NCBI GenBank assembly: GCA_039881045.1
Contig: JAYWVB010000004.1
Span: forward strand, 310,001-374,000
Reading direction: 5' to 3'
Length of the DNA stretch: 64,000 bases
DNA from: Chaetomium olivaceum
Lineage: Eukaryota > Ascomycota > Sordariomycetes > Sordariales > Chaetomiaceae
The position numbers and the translations under genes were made by a program. The notes under the pieces are model-generated. The model was not told where the DNA came from, ran no database searches, and was given only the letters and a program-made list of their open reading frames with translations. This document shows, piece after piece, positions 30,651-42,908 of this stretch (positions within the stretch are counted from its first letter, which is position 1; each line of letters starts with the position of its first letter).

Positions 30651-32218
30651 GTTTGCCGTCTGGAGAGCAAGACTATGAGGTGGCGTTGCTTCTCAAAACC
30701 GAGTCAGCTCCAGTCAAGTAGGTAAGGTAGCTATAGTTTCGCCACCATGCCGAACTTATATATAACTATCTGTACAAACCACGCAATCCGAGAAATAAAA
30801 CTTTCGCCATTCATTTGGCCCCTTGTCCAAGTGACTTGTTTATTTCATGACACCCGGCGGTTATTGTGCTGGTCAAAAGCCTTGGCTGACCACTGCGATG
30901 CCGGCACTTGCTCCCGGGATGCGTCAGACAAATTAGCTGGGGTCAGCGGTTCTGGGGACTATCCGGCAGATTACCACAACCACTAAGAGGCGAGGCAAAA
31001 ATGACCATGTAAGCTGATCATGCTGCTTTAAGGTATGCAAGGTAGGTTAATCTAGCCTCGGTCTGTCGACCGAATTTGGTCTCTGACATGCACATGGAAG
31101 ACGCGCGGTTAAGGGGATCCAAAAGCCACTGCATGTCGTGACTTTTTGTTCTTTAGGAAGCTAAGAGAGAGGATATCACGGCAGTTGGATCCAAGACTGG
31201 GGCGCACGCGCTGCTCGAGTGAGAAAGCGGTGCCGAGTGGAGAGCCGATCTGAAGCGCCAATGGGATACCTGCTTGAGTGACACGTAAACAGTTGATGGG
31301 GAGCGGTCATCTTATCTGCCAAGCCGACATTGTTGCGGACTGAGAGGCTCCTGGCCTGGCTTTAATCAAGAAATTGATGATCTGGCTGAGGGTCAATCGG
31401 CGATGGTAAGCAAGCATAGAGCATCGTGGGTAACAAATGAGGGTTTTAGACACTCCTATTATAGGCCGGAATTACCGGGGTCTTCTTTAATCTGGTTGAG
31501 AGATAATCAATGGCAATCGTTTTAGGATTTGGGATTGAATATTTACAACCCCTCCCTTCATCGTCCAAGCTCTCAAATGCCCCCAAGTGGACGGCCGAGG
31601 GACCTCAAGCACACGGCCTAGCTGTCTTATCACACCATCCCGAGCATGTATGGCAAAAACTAGAAAAACCACCTTCAGTTAGATAGATTGCCAAGGTGTG
31701 GCTACCCATCCGATCAACATCACCCGGTGGGCAGCAGCATCTAATATCTGGTGATAATGAGCGAGCAAGGTATAATTAATTCACTTGCCAGCGAGAAGAA
31801 GGTCACCCGGAAATATGAATGCCACTCATCATAGTGCCAATGAAACACTTAACGCTAGCTCTCCTAACAATATACAGCCCGCCAGTTCTACCAGGATGTT
31901 AAGCAGCAAAAAGTCCCTCGGAGTTTGGGGGCCGAAATACCAGCGAAGAGCCGGGCGATGATGTCACATTGTTAGACAATCACGGCGACGAAGAGGTTGA
32001 GAGGAAGTCGGATTTTGAATATGAAGTTGAGTATTTATTACCACTGCATTGGCGTTGCAACGCTTTCCCTTGGGCTCGATGAGTTGAAAACACAACCCAA
32101 AATCAGACAGTTGTATAAAGCCATCATTAAAATTGCTGGCGTCGCTTCGTTCGTCAGTCGCGCGGCCCTTCGCTACGCTACGGGGCGCTTCCTTCCTCTC
32201 TCCCGCTCCTGGCAATTT
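30651..32218. other. Intergenic region before the Helitron
   Basis: Upstream of the tyrosinase there are about 1.5 kb without a recognisable gene. The last part, about 32138-32190, is GC-rich and self-complementary (GCGGCCC...GGGGCGC around a CTACG loop). It may be part of a Helitron 3' end or a separate repeat. Confidence 0.5.
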
Positions 32219-35200
32219 TCCTGTCCCTCTCCGGAGGACAATCCGGGTCAGAGTTGAATACGGGAGAGACGAAGCGCCAATATCTGTCCGTCGGCCAACA
32301 ACTCCATCTACTTGAGCGGTCTTCTTACGCTTAACTATAGCTACTACTATGGCTACTAATCGTTTCTATTCTGCCGCTCACGTTACGTCTCTACACTCAC
32401 GTCCTCGCTACTTACAAATCAATTAGACTCCGAGGGAACCTCCCCCGCCACAGCATCTAACGCCTGCAGTTGCCTGGTAGCGTGATCGGACAACTTCAAC
32501 CCCATAGCTCGTGATGGTGTCTCGCGGTAGATCCTGCTGCGGTCGAAGGGCCGCTCAAACATCAGCCCGCCGAGTGTCTTCACCCGCGAGACGGCCACGT
32601 AGGAGAGGCCAGAAGCAAACTCTGGTGCAGAGATATCGCAGACGACCTTGTCCAGGGTGATGCCCTGTGACTTGTGGACGGTGATCGCATAGCTGACCCA
32701 CAGCGGGAACTGCTCTCTCAAACATGAGTTGGCGCCGACCATGAAGTCCTGCCGCACTCGGAGGATGGGAACAGCCAGCTTCTCTCCACTACGGAGCGGC
32801 TCCCCGTTCGGTATTGTGAAGGCCGGACCGTCGTAGTCATTGAAGGCCACCATGATGACCTCGGGCGGGTCTCGCAGCACGTCGGCACCTTCTTTCCAGG
32901 ATATGTCGTAGACTGTCCCCTGTGCGCCGTTGACGAGCCCGACGTCGGCCCACAAATTCCGCGTCAGCATCACCCTGCAACCAACACACAAGGGCAAGCG
33001 CTTGGCCAAGTTTCCGGCATTTGAGGACTCAACCTTCTCCGCACCAACACCCTCGTGCTTTGCCTCGACCTGAATGGCGGGGCTGTCCAGGCCAAGCATG
33101 TGTTGGTGGTTGTACTCGACGACCTGGGCCTTGGTGGGATAGATGCGAAGCGCATCAGCAAAGCTGTCAACCTCCTCGGGAGAGAGCTTGACAGAACACC
33201 TCGAAGCAAGGAGCTCCCAGGAGGGTACGGACACATCAGCCTTTCGCAGTTCTTCCAAGGCCCGCCGAAACGGGGCCTGGTCTTCGCCCTGCTGCCGCTG
33301 TATTGTGGTCAGAAACACCGACTTGTCAAATGAGAGGTACGCATTACGCCCGACAATCTCGATGTCCTTCAGGTCGTCGCCTGTAGAGTAAAGCGCCTTG
33401 TTGAGGACAGGGGGGAGCTGGAAGAAGTCTCCGATCAGAATGACACTGAGGCCGCCGAAAAACTCGTCGCGACACTCTGGGAACACCTCCCGCAGGCGCT
33501 GGTCGATCCACGCGAGGGTTTTGAGGCCCAGCATGCTCTTCTCGTCGATCACGAGGTAGTAAATGCCCCTAAACCGCCGCTGCAACGCGTTCAGAACTGT
33601 CGGGGTCTCGGAGAGCGGGCGGTAGTTCCCGTCAACGGGGAGCCGTAGCAGGGAATGCAGGGTCTGTCCCCCAATCTGATTGCTTGCCACCCCAGTTGGG
33701 GCTGCCCTGACGATGGGGGAGCATCCGTCAACCAAAGCCGCCTCGGCCTGAAGGTGAGAAGATATCACCTTCACCATGTACGACTTTCCAGTCCCGCCTC
33801 CTCCATCAACCTGTAGACGGAGTGGCGGAGGCTGACGACCTCGAAGCTTCGCTCTGAAATGACGCATGACTGTGTCGTATACCCGCCGCTGCTCGGTGTT
33901 CAAGGTGTCCCGAGCTTCGAGAGGCAACCCTTCCACATCGTAGTAACCCGGGGTGTCTCCGCGGAGCTGTGCCTAGTAGTCTCCGGTGGTGAACCCCTCG
34001 TGGTAATAGCGAGCGATATGCGGTGCCCAGTCGTAGTTGACGTCGATATCTCGGCGGCCGAGCAGGTCGGCCTGTTCCTCGGCAAGATGCATATCGGGGA
34101 CCTGCCGGGCCACCTCCTGCCAGTCCTCGAGGGTGGTGTCCCCGACACCCCCTCCGGGCTCGAACTCATCCTCGTCCGGCAATGGATCCGGCTCGTCGAC
34201 AGTGCCGTAGTGGTCGTCTGGGTGGTTGTGGCGCTCGAGGCAGTACTGGTAAGTAGCAGCATAGTTAGGAAACTGCCGATCGTCGACCTCAAGAAGCTCG
34301 GTAGACTCGCGATGCGGATGGTTGAGCAACAGTTTGACGCGGCAGAAGTCAGAGAATTGCTGGTGTGAGCGGGCCGGCTTGTAGCGCGGGAAATAATTAA
34401 GGACCCTCGGCATCGCAGGAGGCTGCCATCTCGCCCATTTGACCGGGTTCCGCGCCTTGAAGTTCCAGTCTTGGAGGAACTCAAAATAGGAGACGTCCTC
34501 CATCCAGTCGGGCCGCCGGAGGTACTTGTCGTAGGCTGTCTGAGACTCCTCAATATCGCCCTCCGCCGTGATGTCGATTGGGCGAGACTGCCGGTCGCGG
34601 GGCCGGCAGTCGACGCTCTGCACAACGCGGCTGTCCTCCTGGAGAGGGAGTCCCAGCAAGATATGGCAGATCTCTTGGGCGGAGTAGTCCCTCTCCCCGA
34701 TCAGCTTGTTCATCAGCTTCGACACGAAGGAGACCATCGGGTTGTTGTCTGAGATGTGGGAAGGATGTTCTGGGCGATTTGCGCGTACGTGCTGGTCTGG
34801 GTCTCAGACTTGCTGCAGTACTTCGCAGCATAGTTGATGACAGCGTCCACACTCGTGCAGGGCGAGCAGTCAATGTTGGCCAGCCAGCAGAGCGATACCA
34901 GCGGGCTGTACTGGTTGAGATGGGTGTCGTTGCGCTCGGCCTCGAACGACCACCAGCCCTTCCCGGGCCTCTTGATTACCTCGGCAGCCTCTCGTACAGG
35001 CCGGGGGAAAAGAAACCGACACGTGGGCTCTGGTGCCGGCTGTTCTACTTCGGCAGTCTCCCCAGCCGCCTCCCTGGCCCGTTGGGCATCCTTCTTCGTC
35101 ACCCGCAGGCAGTAGGTCGATGAGCAATGGTGTCGCTGGCAGCGGTTGACGATTCTGTTCAGCCACTCCCATGTAACGGGCGTCTCCAGAGGGTCAACAG

Positions 35201-38093
35201 ACAGAGGGTTACCCTCGTCAGCGCCCTGATCTTGCTGCGGATTGACTGCTGTAACGTGATATCCCCAGATCCTTGCGAAGTGCTCTCTCGACTCGGGGGT
35301 CGCCATATCAGGAGAAGGACTCCCATTGAACCAGTAGAGCCCATGGGAATGGCTACTGCCGCGGCCTTGCCACTCATACCGGTACCAAAAGTCGGAGAGG
35401 TTGAATTTCTTCTTGAGCACAATCTTCCTAAAGAGCGCGTTCCGCGAGTGAAAGTGCCAGGCCGCGATATGCGGGTTCTCCCGCAACAGCCGGCGGGACT
35501 TGGCCATGCGTCTCTGCTCGTCAATGGCCTTCCACTCCTCGTATTCGGGCATGTGCTGGTAAAGGCTCCGCCAGTGCAGATCCGCTGGGCTCAGTGTGAT
35601 GAAAGTAGAGGGGACACCAAGGCAGTGCGCAAAAGACTCGCACTCGCGACGTCGACGGTACCAAAAGGGACGTGTGCCTTTGATGACACCAGCAAAACGA
35701 GAAATCCGATTCAGAATGGCCTGAGCTTCCGGCTTGTCCGGGTCCGCAAGCGCCTCCTGGAGGGCTTCCTTCGTAAGAGGTGTACGGTGATTCTTGCTGA
35801 CGTAGAATCGACTTTGGCCCCTCGTCTGTTGCCTCATCAGAGTGTTCAGCGCGATGAATCGGAAGCTGTGATGTTTAGCAAATCGGCCATCCTCCCACTT
35901 CATGGCATGCTGGATGTAATCCTGGTAGGAGATCTTGCGCTGTCTGGGCTCGACAAAATCCGCAACTCCCCGAGGGAACAGGGTCGGGCAGGCCAGTGAA
36001 AGCAGCGCATACTTTTGGTTGAACTCGTCGAGAGGAGTACGTCGGATGGAGGGCATCGGCAGCTGGTGAGCGGCTTGGGGGTCGGCTGGCTCTAGGGGCA
36101 CTTGCTCGTTGACTTCGGCGGCCCCATCGTTGACTCGCCCTTGAAGCTGGTTCAATTCCGAGTCATGGATTAGCATATCGGGCACTGCGGCTTCGTCAAC
36201 AACTTCTCCGTCCTCTTCCGGTTCTTCAACAGGGCCAGAATCTGCAGGCAACCCTTCACACTCCTCGACCTCGTGGATATTCAGCTGGTCAAAGACGTCA
36301 CCGTCCTCTGGCAACTGGGAGAGGTTGCCGTAGTTCCAGGTGAAATCTCTGTAGCCAGGGTGATTGTCTGCGAGGAATCTAAGCCAGACCTCGACTGCTG
36401 CTCGGCGGACTCGGAAGCGGTTGCGGAATTGCCGATCCATCTGTTCGACCCCTTCGGATCCACGCGGTCGGAGGATGACAATGTCCAAATCCCGGGGCAA
36501 TAAGGGAAGCTCGGAGTATACCTTGCCAACGTCGCGCAGGAAGTGTACAACATGCCCACGATACTTGTATTGTTGCCCTCGGACCTAGTACTCGTCAGCC
36601 AGTGAGCTCTCTCGCAGCGAAGCATCGCATACCGTGAAGACATTGACGCTGACGTGCACACGCGCAATGAAAAGCTCTTCCAACGGCTCTAGTCGAGGCA
36701 AGTGGGGTGGGACGGGGCCAAAATCAAGCTTGTTCTCTGCAGAGAAAAAAAAAGGCTCGTCCTGCCGCTTCTTACCATCCTTGTCGTGGCAGCGCTTGCA
36801 AACGCCATCCGCCATGACCTTAATGTCGAACCATCGTTCCTTGCAACGTAGGCATCGCTGCATCTTCTCTGAAGCAAGTGCTTCGTCAAACTCTCTCTTG
36901 ATCGCAATGTCCTCGGCCGAGAGTGGCGCCTCTTGGTCGTTGCCTGCGAATCGCGGGCCGGGCTCGTCGAATGCGCGGGGAGGAGTCTCGTCGCAAGGGG
37001 GTCGGGGATTGGGGCGACATCCACGAGGTCGGCCAACTGGGTTGCGTGCAAGTCGAGGACGTCCACGGGGACGACCACGAGACCGTGGCAAAGAATCAGA
37101 GGGGGCAGGACGGCGTTGGGGAAGGGGTCCACGGCGAGGCGGCTGTGCTGGCGCAGCCTGCAAATTATCCTTGGCATCTTCCACAACGTCTTCATTATTT
37201 GCAGCCTGTTGTTGTGACGAAACAGCGGGTTCCTCCTGTTGGCGGGTTGTACTTGACGTCAAGGCTCCCGGCCTGGCGGAGGGAGCAAGGTAGTTCTCGT
37301 CATTGGTGGGTTGTTGTTGCTGAAGCAAACCGCTCATAATTGGGGTCTGTGTGGGATTCTCGCCGTGGCGTCGCTCAAGACGGTGCCGTCGCTGAATGGC
37401 TGAACGCTGAGCGCGGGCGGCCGCCATTTCTGGTGTATCCGTAGCAACACGTCCACGTTCGTGATATCTCTCAGCAATAGCGCGGTGTGTGAGGTACTGC
37501 CGAGGCGCAGGTGCGAGAGGTCGGATCGCAGGTGCAGGTGCGAGAGGTTGTAGGCCGGGCCGAGGGCCAGGGCTTTCGCCAGGGCTAATCGCGCTCCAAG
37601 CGGAGATGCCAGCCCGTGATGCAGCTTTCTACAATGGATTAGCTACGCAATCAAGAATATCATATTCGGCGACTCACAGTTGCCTTCCGCAGGTTTCGGC
37701 ACTCCAGGCATTCCGAAACAACTTTCCCGTTGCCGCGGAGATCGTAAAACTGGTCAATCCCCTTCTCTGTGCGGCAGTTGCGACAGACCTTGCGCGCTGC
37801 CTCCGCCGGGCCGTCCTCCATGGAAATCGCGAAAGCCGGTCATAACGGATATCACTGTACCGTAAAAGAAACGGTAGCCGAGGTCGTCTAACGCGTACTT
37901 GCTTGAATTTGAATTTTTTGAAAAGATCTGGTCGGCGCGACGGAGAGTCGGTGCGGTCGTGGGGGAGTTGGAAATGTGGGCGGCAGGCGTGAGCCAATCC
38001 GGCAACGCGATAAGGTAGACCCGCTTACTCTTATCAATTTCCCATAGTAATTAAGCAGAAGAGTTTGAGCGCAATATTGTCCTCCGGACAGGA
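32219..38093 (-). mobile_element. Helitron (rolling-circle transposon), nearly complete
   Basis: A single Rep/helicase gene occupies most of the element on the minus strand. The outer ends carry an inverted word. Read inward from 38093 it is TCCTGTCCGGAGGACAAT. Read inward from 32219 it is the same with a few extra bases (TCCTGTCCCTCTCCGGAGGA). This gives an element of 5,875 bases, flanked by T on the plus strand at each side. Rolling-circle elements make no target duplication, and none is seen. Inverted tips of this kind would fit Helentron/Helitron2-type elements better than the canonical CTRR-ended ones (inference). The left boundary could instead lie near 32140, where a GC-rich hairpin occurs. 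Confidence 0.75.
32419..37821 (-). pseudogene. Helitron Rep/helicase, one frameshift and two in-frame stops
   Basis: The protein nicks DNA with a two-tyrosine HUH nuclease and unwinds it with a PIF1-like motor. Exon 1 (37821-37678, 48 codons) has a zinc motif, VCRNCRTEKGIDQF...CLECRNLRK. A 49-base intron (37677-37629) leads to one long exon. A second zinc motif, CLRCKERWFDIKVMADGVC, is near 36850-36795. The Helitron-like N domain and Rep follow, with FITLSPADLHW, the HUH-type GSSHSHGLYW (35360-35331) and the two-tyrosine INYAAKYCSK (about 34835-34806). The helicase has GGGGTGKS (33804-33781), VIDEKSMLG, GDFFQLPPV and VHKSQGITLDK. Defects are TAG at 36585-36587, TAG at 33973-33975 (both plausibly CAG before a CpA-to-TpA change, the RIP type) and a one-base loss near 34758. 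Without them it would be about 1,784 residues. Confidence 0.9.
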
Positions 38094-38226
38094 TTAATAG
38101 CACTTACCTACCTACGTACCCGCTAGATTCACACGGACCCATTTACCTACGATAAATAACCAGTCCTGTCCTACCTACACTTTACTAGTAGTAACTAGAT
38201 ATTGCGTTACTAGGTACTAAAATCCT

Positions 38227-41200
38227 TTAAAAGAAATTCCAAAAATCCGGCTGACTCGGCGTGAGAACTGGAGAAACCGCCGGTTCGAGTTTGGTGCCAC
38301 TGTTGGCTACCGCTAATTGGTCTTCCATGGCTTCTTCGTCTCTTCCATGCGTCCCTACTTTTGGTAAATGCCTCAAGGTCCGTCTCCATTTAGGCCTCGG
38401 ACCCGAGCTCATGCTTGTGCTGTCGTTATTGTGGGATATAGGCCGCTGAAAACCATGTTTTGACCGATCCACAGCATCGCCTCTCTGCATCAAGGAAAAC
38501 CGTAGTTTCGGTTGTGTCCGGTTTGGCTGTATATTCTTCTCTTGGTCCGTTGCCTGTGGCTTCGATTCCTGAGACGCATGCTCCGATCCCGGGCTCGTCG
38601 CATCGGAACTTGACAGCGTTTCGCTACTCCCACAACCCACTGAAGAGTATCCAGAATCTTGCCACCCATCCCCCTCAGTAGGGGTGTATGGATGACCAGG
38701 CAGGGACTCTATAACAGTTTGCAAATCAGAGCGGAGGATAGAATCAGTGTTCCACCTCTCCAGGCATGCTGACAGCGATTCTAGTTCGAGCCTGGCTGCA
38801 TAGAGCTTGTCCACACTCAACTCATTCCGATTCGCTAAAGACGCCAGAATGTCCGTGAGTTTCGAGAGAGTCGTGGTTTCTTCCCGTGAGAGAACTGCCC
38901 TAGAAGGTTTGGGATTTGCCCGGCTTCGCGCGAATCCAGGTCTCAGCATATTACGACCGCGACGAGGAGTAGGGCCGGCTTTCCTCGACTTCTTGGAACT
39001 CGTATTAGTTGAGGGACGACCGGCTTGGGTGATGACATTCTTCTCAATTGCCCCCTCGATGTCGGCAATGGTCCGGGGTATATCGGCGTGGACCTTCTCA
39101 ACCCCCGGGCGATTTTGCGGTGTTATCGTTTTGGGGAAGCTGGCCACTGTAGGTGAATCCAAGCGCGATATCTCGTCCTTTTCGCCTCGAGAATGAGCGC
39201 CTTGTTTCTGAGGGATCAATAAATAGCCGCGAAGCACGTCGAGGGAGTCAGCTTGGTCAAAATTTTGCTTTTGGCTGGTGATGGAAAGGGATGGCTTTGA
39301 AGGTTTCGCAACGTCGTGTGTCAAGGGTTGCCTAGTGACCTCAGTTGTCTCTGGGGTTACCTCGCCTTCGGAATTATGGCCTTGAGGTGTGTCGGTATAC
39401 GGCCCGTCATTAAAAACGACGGCATCTGTAGCGTTCCCTGGGGTTGGATGACCTTCGCAGGTCGGTTCTGGGATGGAATAATCATCGAGGATTGTCGCCG
39501 GATGCCCGACTGGCAATCGAAAAGTCGGGCACCACTCGGACGAGTCAGCAATAATGGGGCGGCTTATCGGCAGCCCCCGAAATGTTTTGGGACCCTCCCA
39601 GAGTGGGCGAGCGGCGGGCGTCGTGTTGTTCGGCCTCTTCCGAAGCACGGTTTTGACTGGCTTTGCAGCAAACACACTGGTTCCTTTCAACCATCGCCGG
39701 ATCGGAGACGGGGCCGAAGGAGCGGCACAGTCGGCTTCCACGCTCCGCCTACACCACGCTCGGTGCAGACCACGCCCAGTCTCGAACATTCTTGTAGCTC
39801 TCGCTCGTAACCCATTCGTGATAGTCGTGTTTCGCGGATCATCTGTAGCCGTCGATGTAGCCTTGTCTTCGGCCCCAGCAATGGGGTCCGGTGCTAGAAC
39901 GACAACCTCCTTGCTTGTGTCCATCTCGAACTTCTCCCATTGGCGGCGACGGGCTCTTAATGGTGACACGTCACCGCCGTTAACGGTGAAGGTTTTGCGT
40001 GCAGCCGTGAGCCGCCGTACAGAGGGCTGCATGGAATATTGCGTGTTTATCCACAGTTTGGGAATGTCCGGCGGGCTATCTAAGGGACTGTATTCACATG
40101 GATCTGGCAGGTCGTTTCCGAGCACATCTTCTAAAAGGTCGGACTGCCTGGAAAGGTACTCGCGAGGGTCCGAACAGTGGTTATAGAGAAAGTCCTCAGG
40201 CAGCTGACGCCGGTAAATCTCCGCCGCGATGTAGTCTCCCTCCATATGGAAGATGGTGGCCAGTAAGCCGGTCGTTTCTGCGCAGCCCTGGACATTTCGA
40301 CGATCCAGCTGCATGATCTTTGCCCATTTCCCTTGAGTGTGGAAGGCCCTTTTGCACATCTTCAACGCGCCGTCGAACGAATATGTCGATAAATACGCGA
40401 GGGCTAGAGCATGGAGCATGGTCCAGACCATGGGCCTAGGTATGAGAATACCTCTTTGCGGTTTGATAGAACAGAGACGATGGGCTCGGATTTCTTCCAA
40501 TCGTCCCCGAACAAGTAGCACAGGGCTAGTTGAGTTTGGAGCCGCGGCAAATCTTCCTTGCCGGATCCTGCTTTCTCTTTTCGATGGATCGCTTCGGTGA
40601 GGAACCCAATCGCCTTCTCGAACTCCCGGCGTCGAATGCTATCCTTGGCAAGATCCTCGAGCCCATCGAGAAAATGTTTCTCAAATTCTGCCTCGTCGTC
40701 ATCATCATCCTCGACAGCAGGCCATCGGGGGCTCAATTTTGAAACTCGGAGGGACCGGGGACTAGTGACGACCGAAGCCGAGCCTGCTGGGGTCGAGACC
40801 ACCGTGAGGGTTGTTTCGTGACCCGAGAAATGCCTGCCCGCAGCTCTGATGAAGGTCTCTACGCGCTCCCGGCGGTGGGCAGGAAAGTCACCCAGCAAAC
40901 TACCGCTGTGGTCGCGGATGGTGCTTGCGGTAGAGCTCGCGGCGGAGTGGAAGTGTCTGGCTGCTTCGGCGAGATTCCGCAGATTACGGGCGAGGCGTGA
41001 GTCTGAAGAGAGGTTGTGGTTTAATCCCTGGCGTGGTTGGCGGGACGCTAGTAGGGCCTCATCTATAGAAACCTTGAGCCGATCGAGCTCAAACAGAATC
41101 ATGTCCTGTGAAGCATTGTTTCGGAGCGAGAGCGATCTGCTTCTGTATTAGCCCAGTCTAACCTCACAGCAGCGGAATGTGTTGCTTACACGGTAACGGT

Positions 41201-41730
41201 GTGAAGCAGGGTCTGTAGAGCCCAGTTGGACTTGTGAATCTTGTCTCTGAAGATACCAATGTCCGAGCCATAGACGTTCAGATCTACGACGGCGCGGAGT
41301 CTCCACCCGAAGGTTCTAGTACTGGTGCTGCACTTGATCTTGTCCACCAGAACAGCCAATTCATTGAGTGTCACCTGGCAATCCACGAGGCACAGCTCAC
41401 TTTGGTGCCATAAGTCCTCGTTCACATGGGTTGTGTCGAGGGGGTGACATCCCTTCAATGTACGCTCCACCGCTCCCAGAAAAGCTGTTAGACTGGCCAA
41501 CTCGTTACAGAGTTCTGTAATGCGTGAATCTGCAGTTTTAAGAGAGTGGACGAAACGTTGGAGTGACGTCGCGACCTGCAATTCGTCGTGTTAGACGGTC
41601 CGAGTCGGAACAAAAGAGGTGCATCGGCTTGTAAATGCTCGAGGTACTTCGGTAAATAAACACTGTGACTTACAGTGCCGGCTACTTGAATTAGCGTCAC
41701 TGTCGATGCTGCGATCGAGAGAGGGTCCAT
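38227..41730 (-). pseudogene. Large hypothetical protein with fungal N-terminal (STAND-type) domain, one frame break
   Basis: Three exons (41730-41674, 41575-41190, 41142-38227) with introns of 98 and 47 bases are consistent in phase. The start MDPLSIAASTVTLIQVAGT is the hallmark of the fungal N-terminal domain found on many STAND/NLR-like and related proteins. It continues with FVHSLKTADSRITELCNEL and a helical region to about residue 250. Helix-pair repeats with a TPR-like look follow (RRREFEKAIGFLTEAIHRK, TQLALCYLFGDDWKKSEPI, LALAYLSTYSFDGALKMC). The last 600 residues are low-complexity and polar, probably disordered. At about 40449-40454 the frame changes by one base, at a short GG run. 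With one base added the protein is 1,119 residues. No NACHT or NB-ARC ATPase motif is seen, so a role in incompatibility or signalling is not shown. Confidence 0.65.
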
Positions 41731-42908
41731 TGGAACTCTTCGTTAATATCACTCAAAGTGTATCAGCGCTGGAAAGACTCGTCAACGCCAGGAGCTGGTT
41801 TCCCTGAGGCAGAAGATGGCGGCCTTGAAACCTCCGCACAATGTGGCTGCGCAGTGCCCAGAATCATCCTATGTGAGAAATCCACTAATATGGTTCGCTC
41901 CCAATGCCTTGCAATGTGCCTTGGGGCGGCCTCTGCAGATGGATGCACCTCGATGGCACCGCTGTAATTCTGCCGAATCAACGTCGAGAACGAGACTCGG
42001 TGTACATGTACGGACTTGCGCACAGCCACATTGATTGATACGTCAACAGGAGGCCTTCGGTGAGCAAGCCTACCGGTATATGCGAGGTAACTTACCTCGA
42101 GTTTACACATTATAAATACTTACTGACATCTCACGAGCTGAATGGGCGTCTTACAAGTGTAGTAATGGGGGCCGTATTACGCTGTATATTGGCACCTGGC
42201 ACCCAGCTAAATGCGCAAAGATGAGCATCACCACACGGTGGAGGAAAAAGGGACAGATTAGTGGAGTATTCTCATATATGGTTGCTAATCGTGAGGTAGA
42301 GACTCGTTGTTAATTATGGCTTCTTACCTTAACTTATGTTAATTCGTTATGTTTCTCATGATGTTACTGCCTTGTCTTCAGCATCGCTATATTTTGGCAG
42401 ATTCTGCCCACGTCCGCGGTTCGAGAAAAAGAGGATCAATACAGGTACGATACGTTTGGCACTTGAGGCTCCTGTGATACAGTTTATTGTTATGCTGCAG
42501 TTAACAGCTCTAATACATAGGTCTCATCAATTGTCAATATAGACCCCGGTTTAGCAATAAGATCGATCTCATCTGTAAACATGGCAAAAATACATGGATG
42601 TCACAAGTTGGTCAACGATGGAAAGCTCTCACATCCCAACCCCTCTCGCACGGCGAGATAACTAGCTGGTTTGAAATGTGCAAGTGAAAGCGTGAAAGCA
42701 ATTCAAGACCACGATCGAATTTGCGACCTTTAACCCGGCATGGTTTTTTCTCTCTTTTTTTGTTGGTCTTGTTTCCAGTTTATCACTACAATGACGTCAC
42801 GTCGAACGGGGAGAACCTCCTCGCTATTTCTCAACCCTTGGACGATAACAATTACCTACCCTGTAACAACGGGTTGATGATGGTAGTGATTGAACACATT
42901 TGAAGACT
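41731..42908. other. Intergenic region, no gene seen
   Basis: Divergent upstream region between the large hypothetical gene (minus) and the mitochondrial carrier gene (plus). No coding, repeat or RNA feature was recognised. Confidence 0.5.

Noticed and set aside
32138..32190. Helitron CTRR 3' end after the GC-rich hairpin
   Set aside because: No CTRR tetranucleotide directly follows the hairpin in the gene's orientation, and the inverted word at 32219 gives a better-supported boundary. It is kept only as an alternative.
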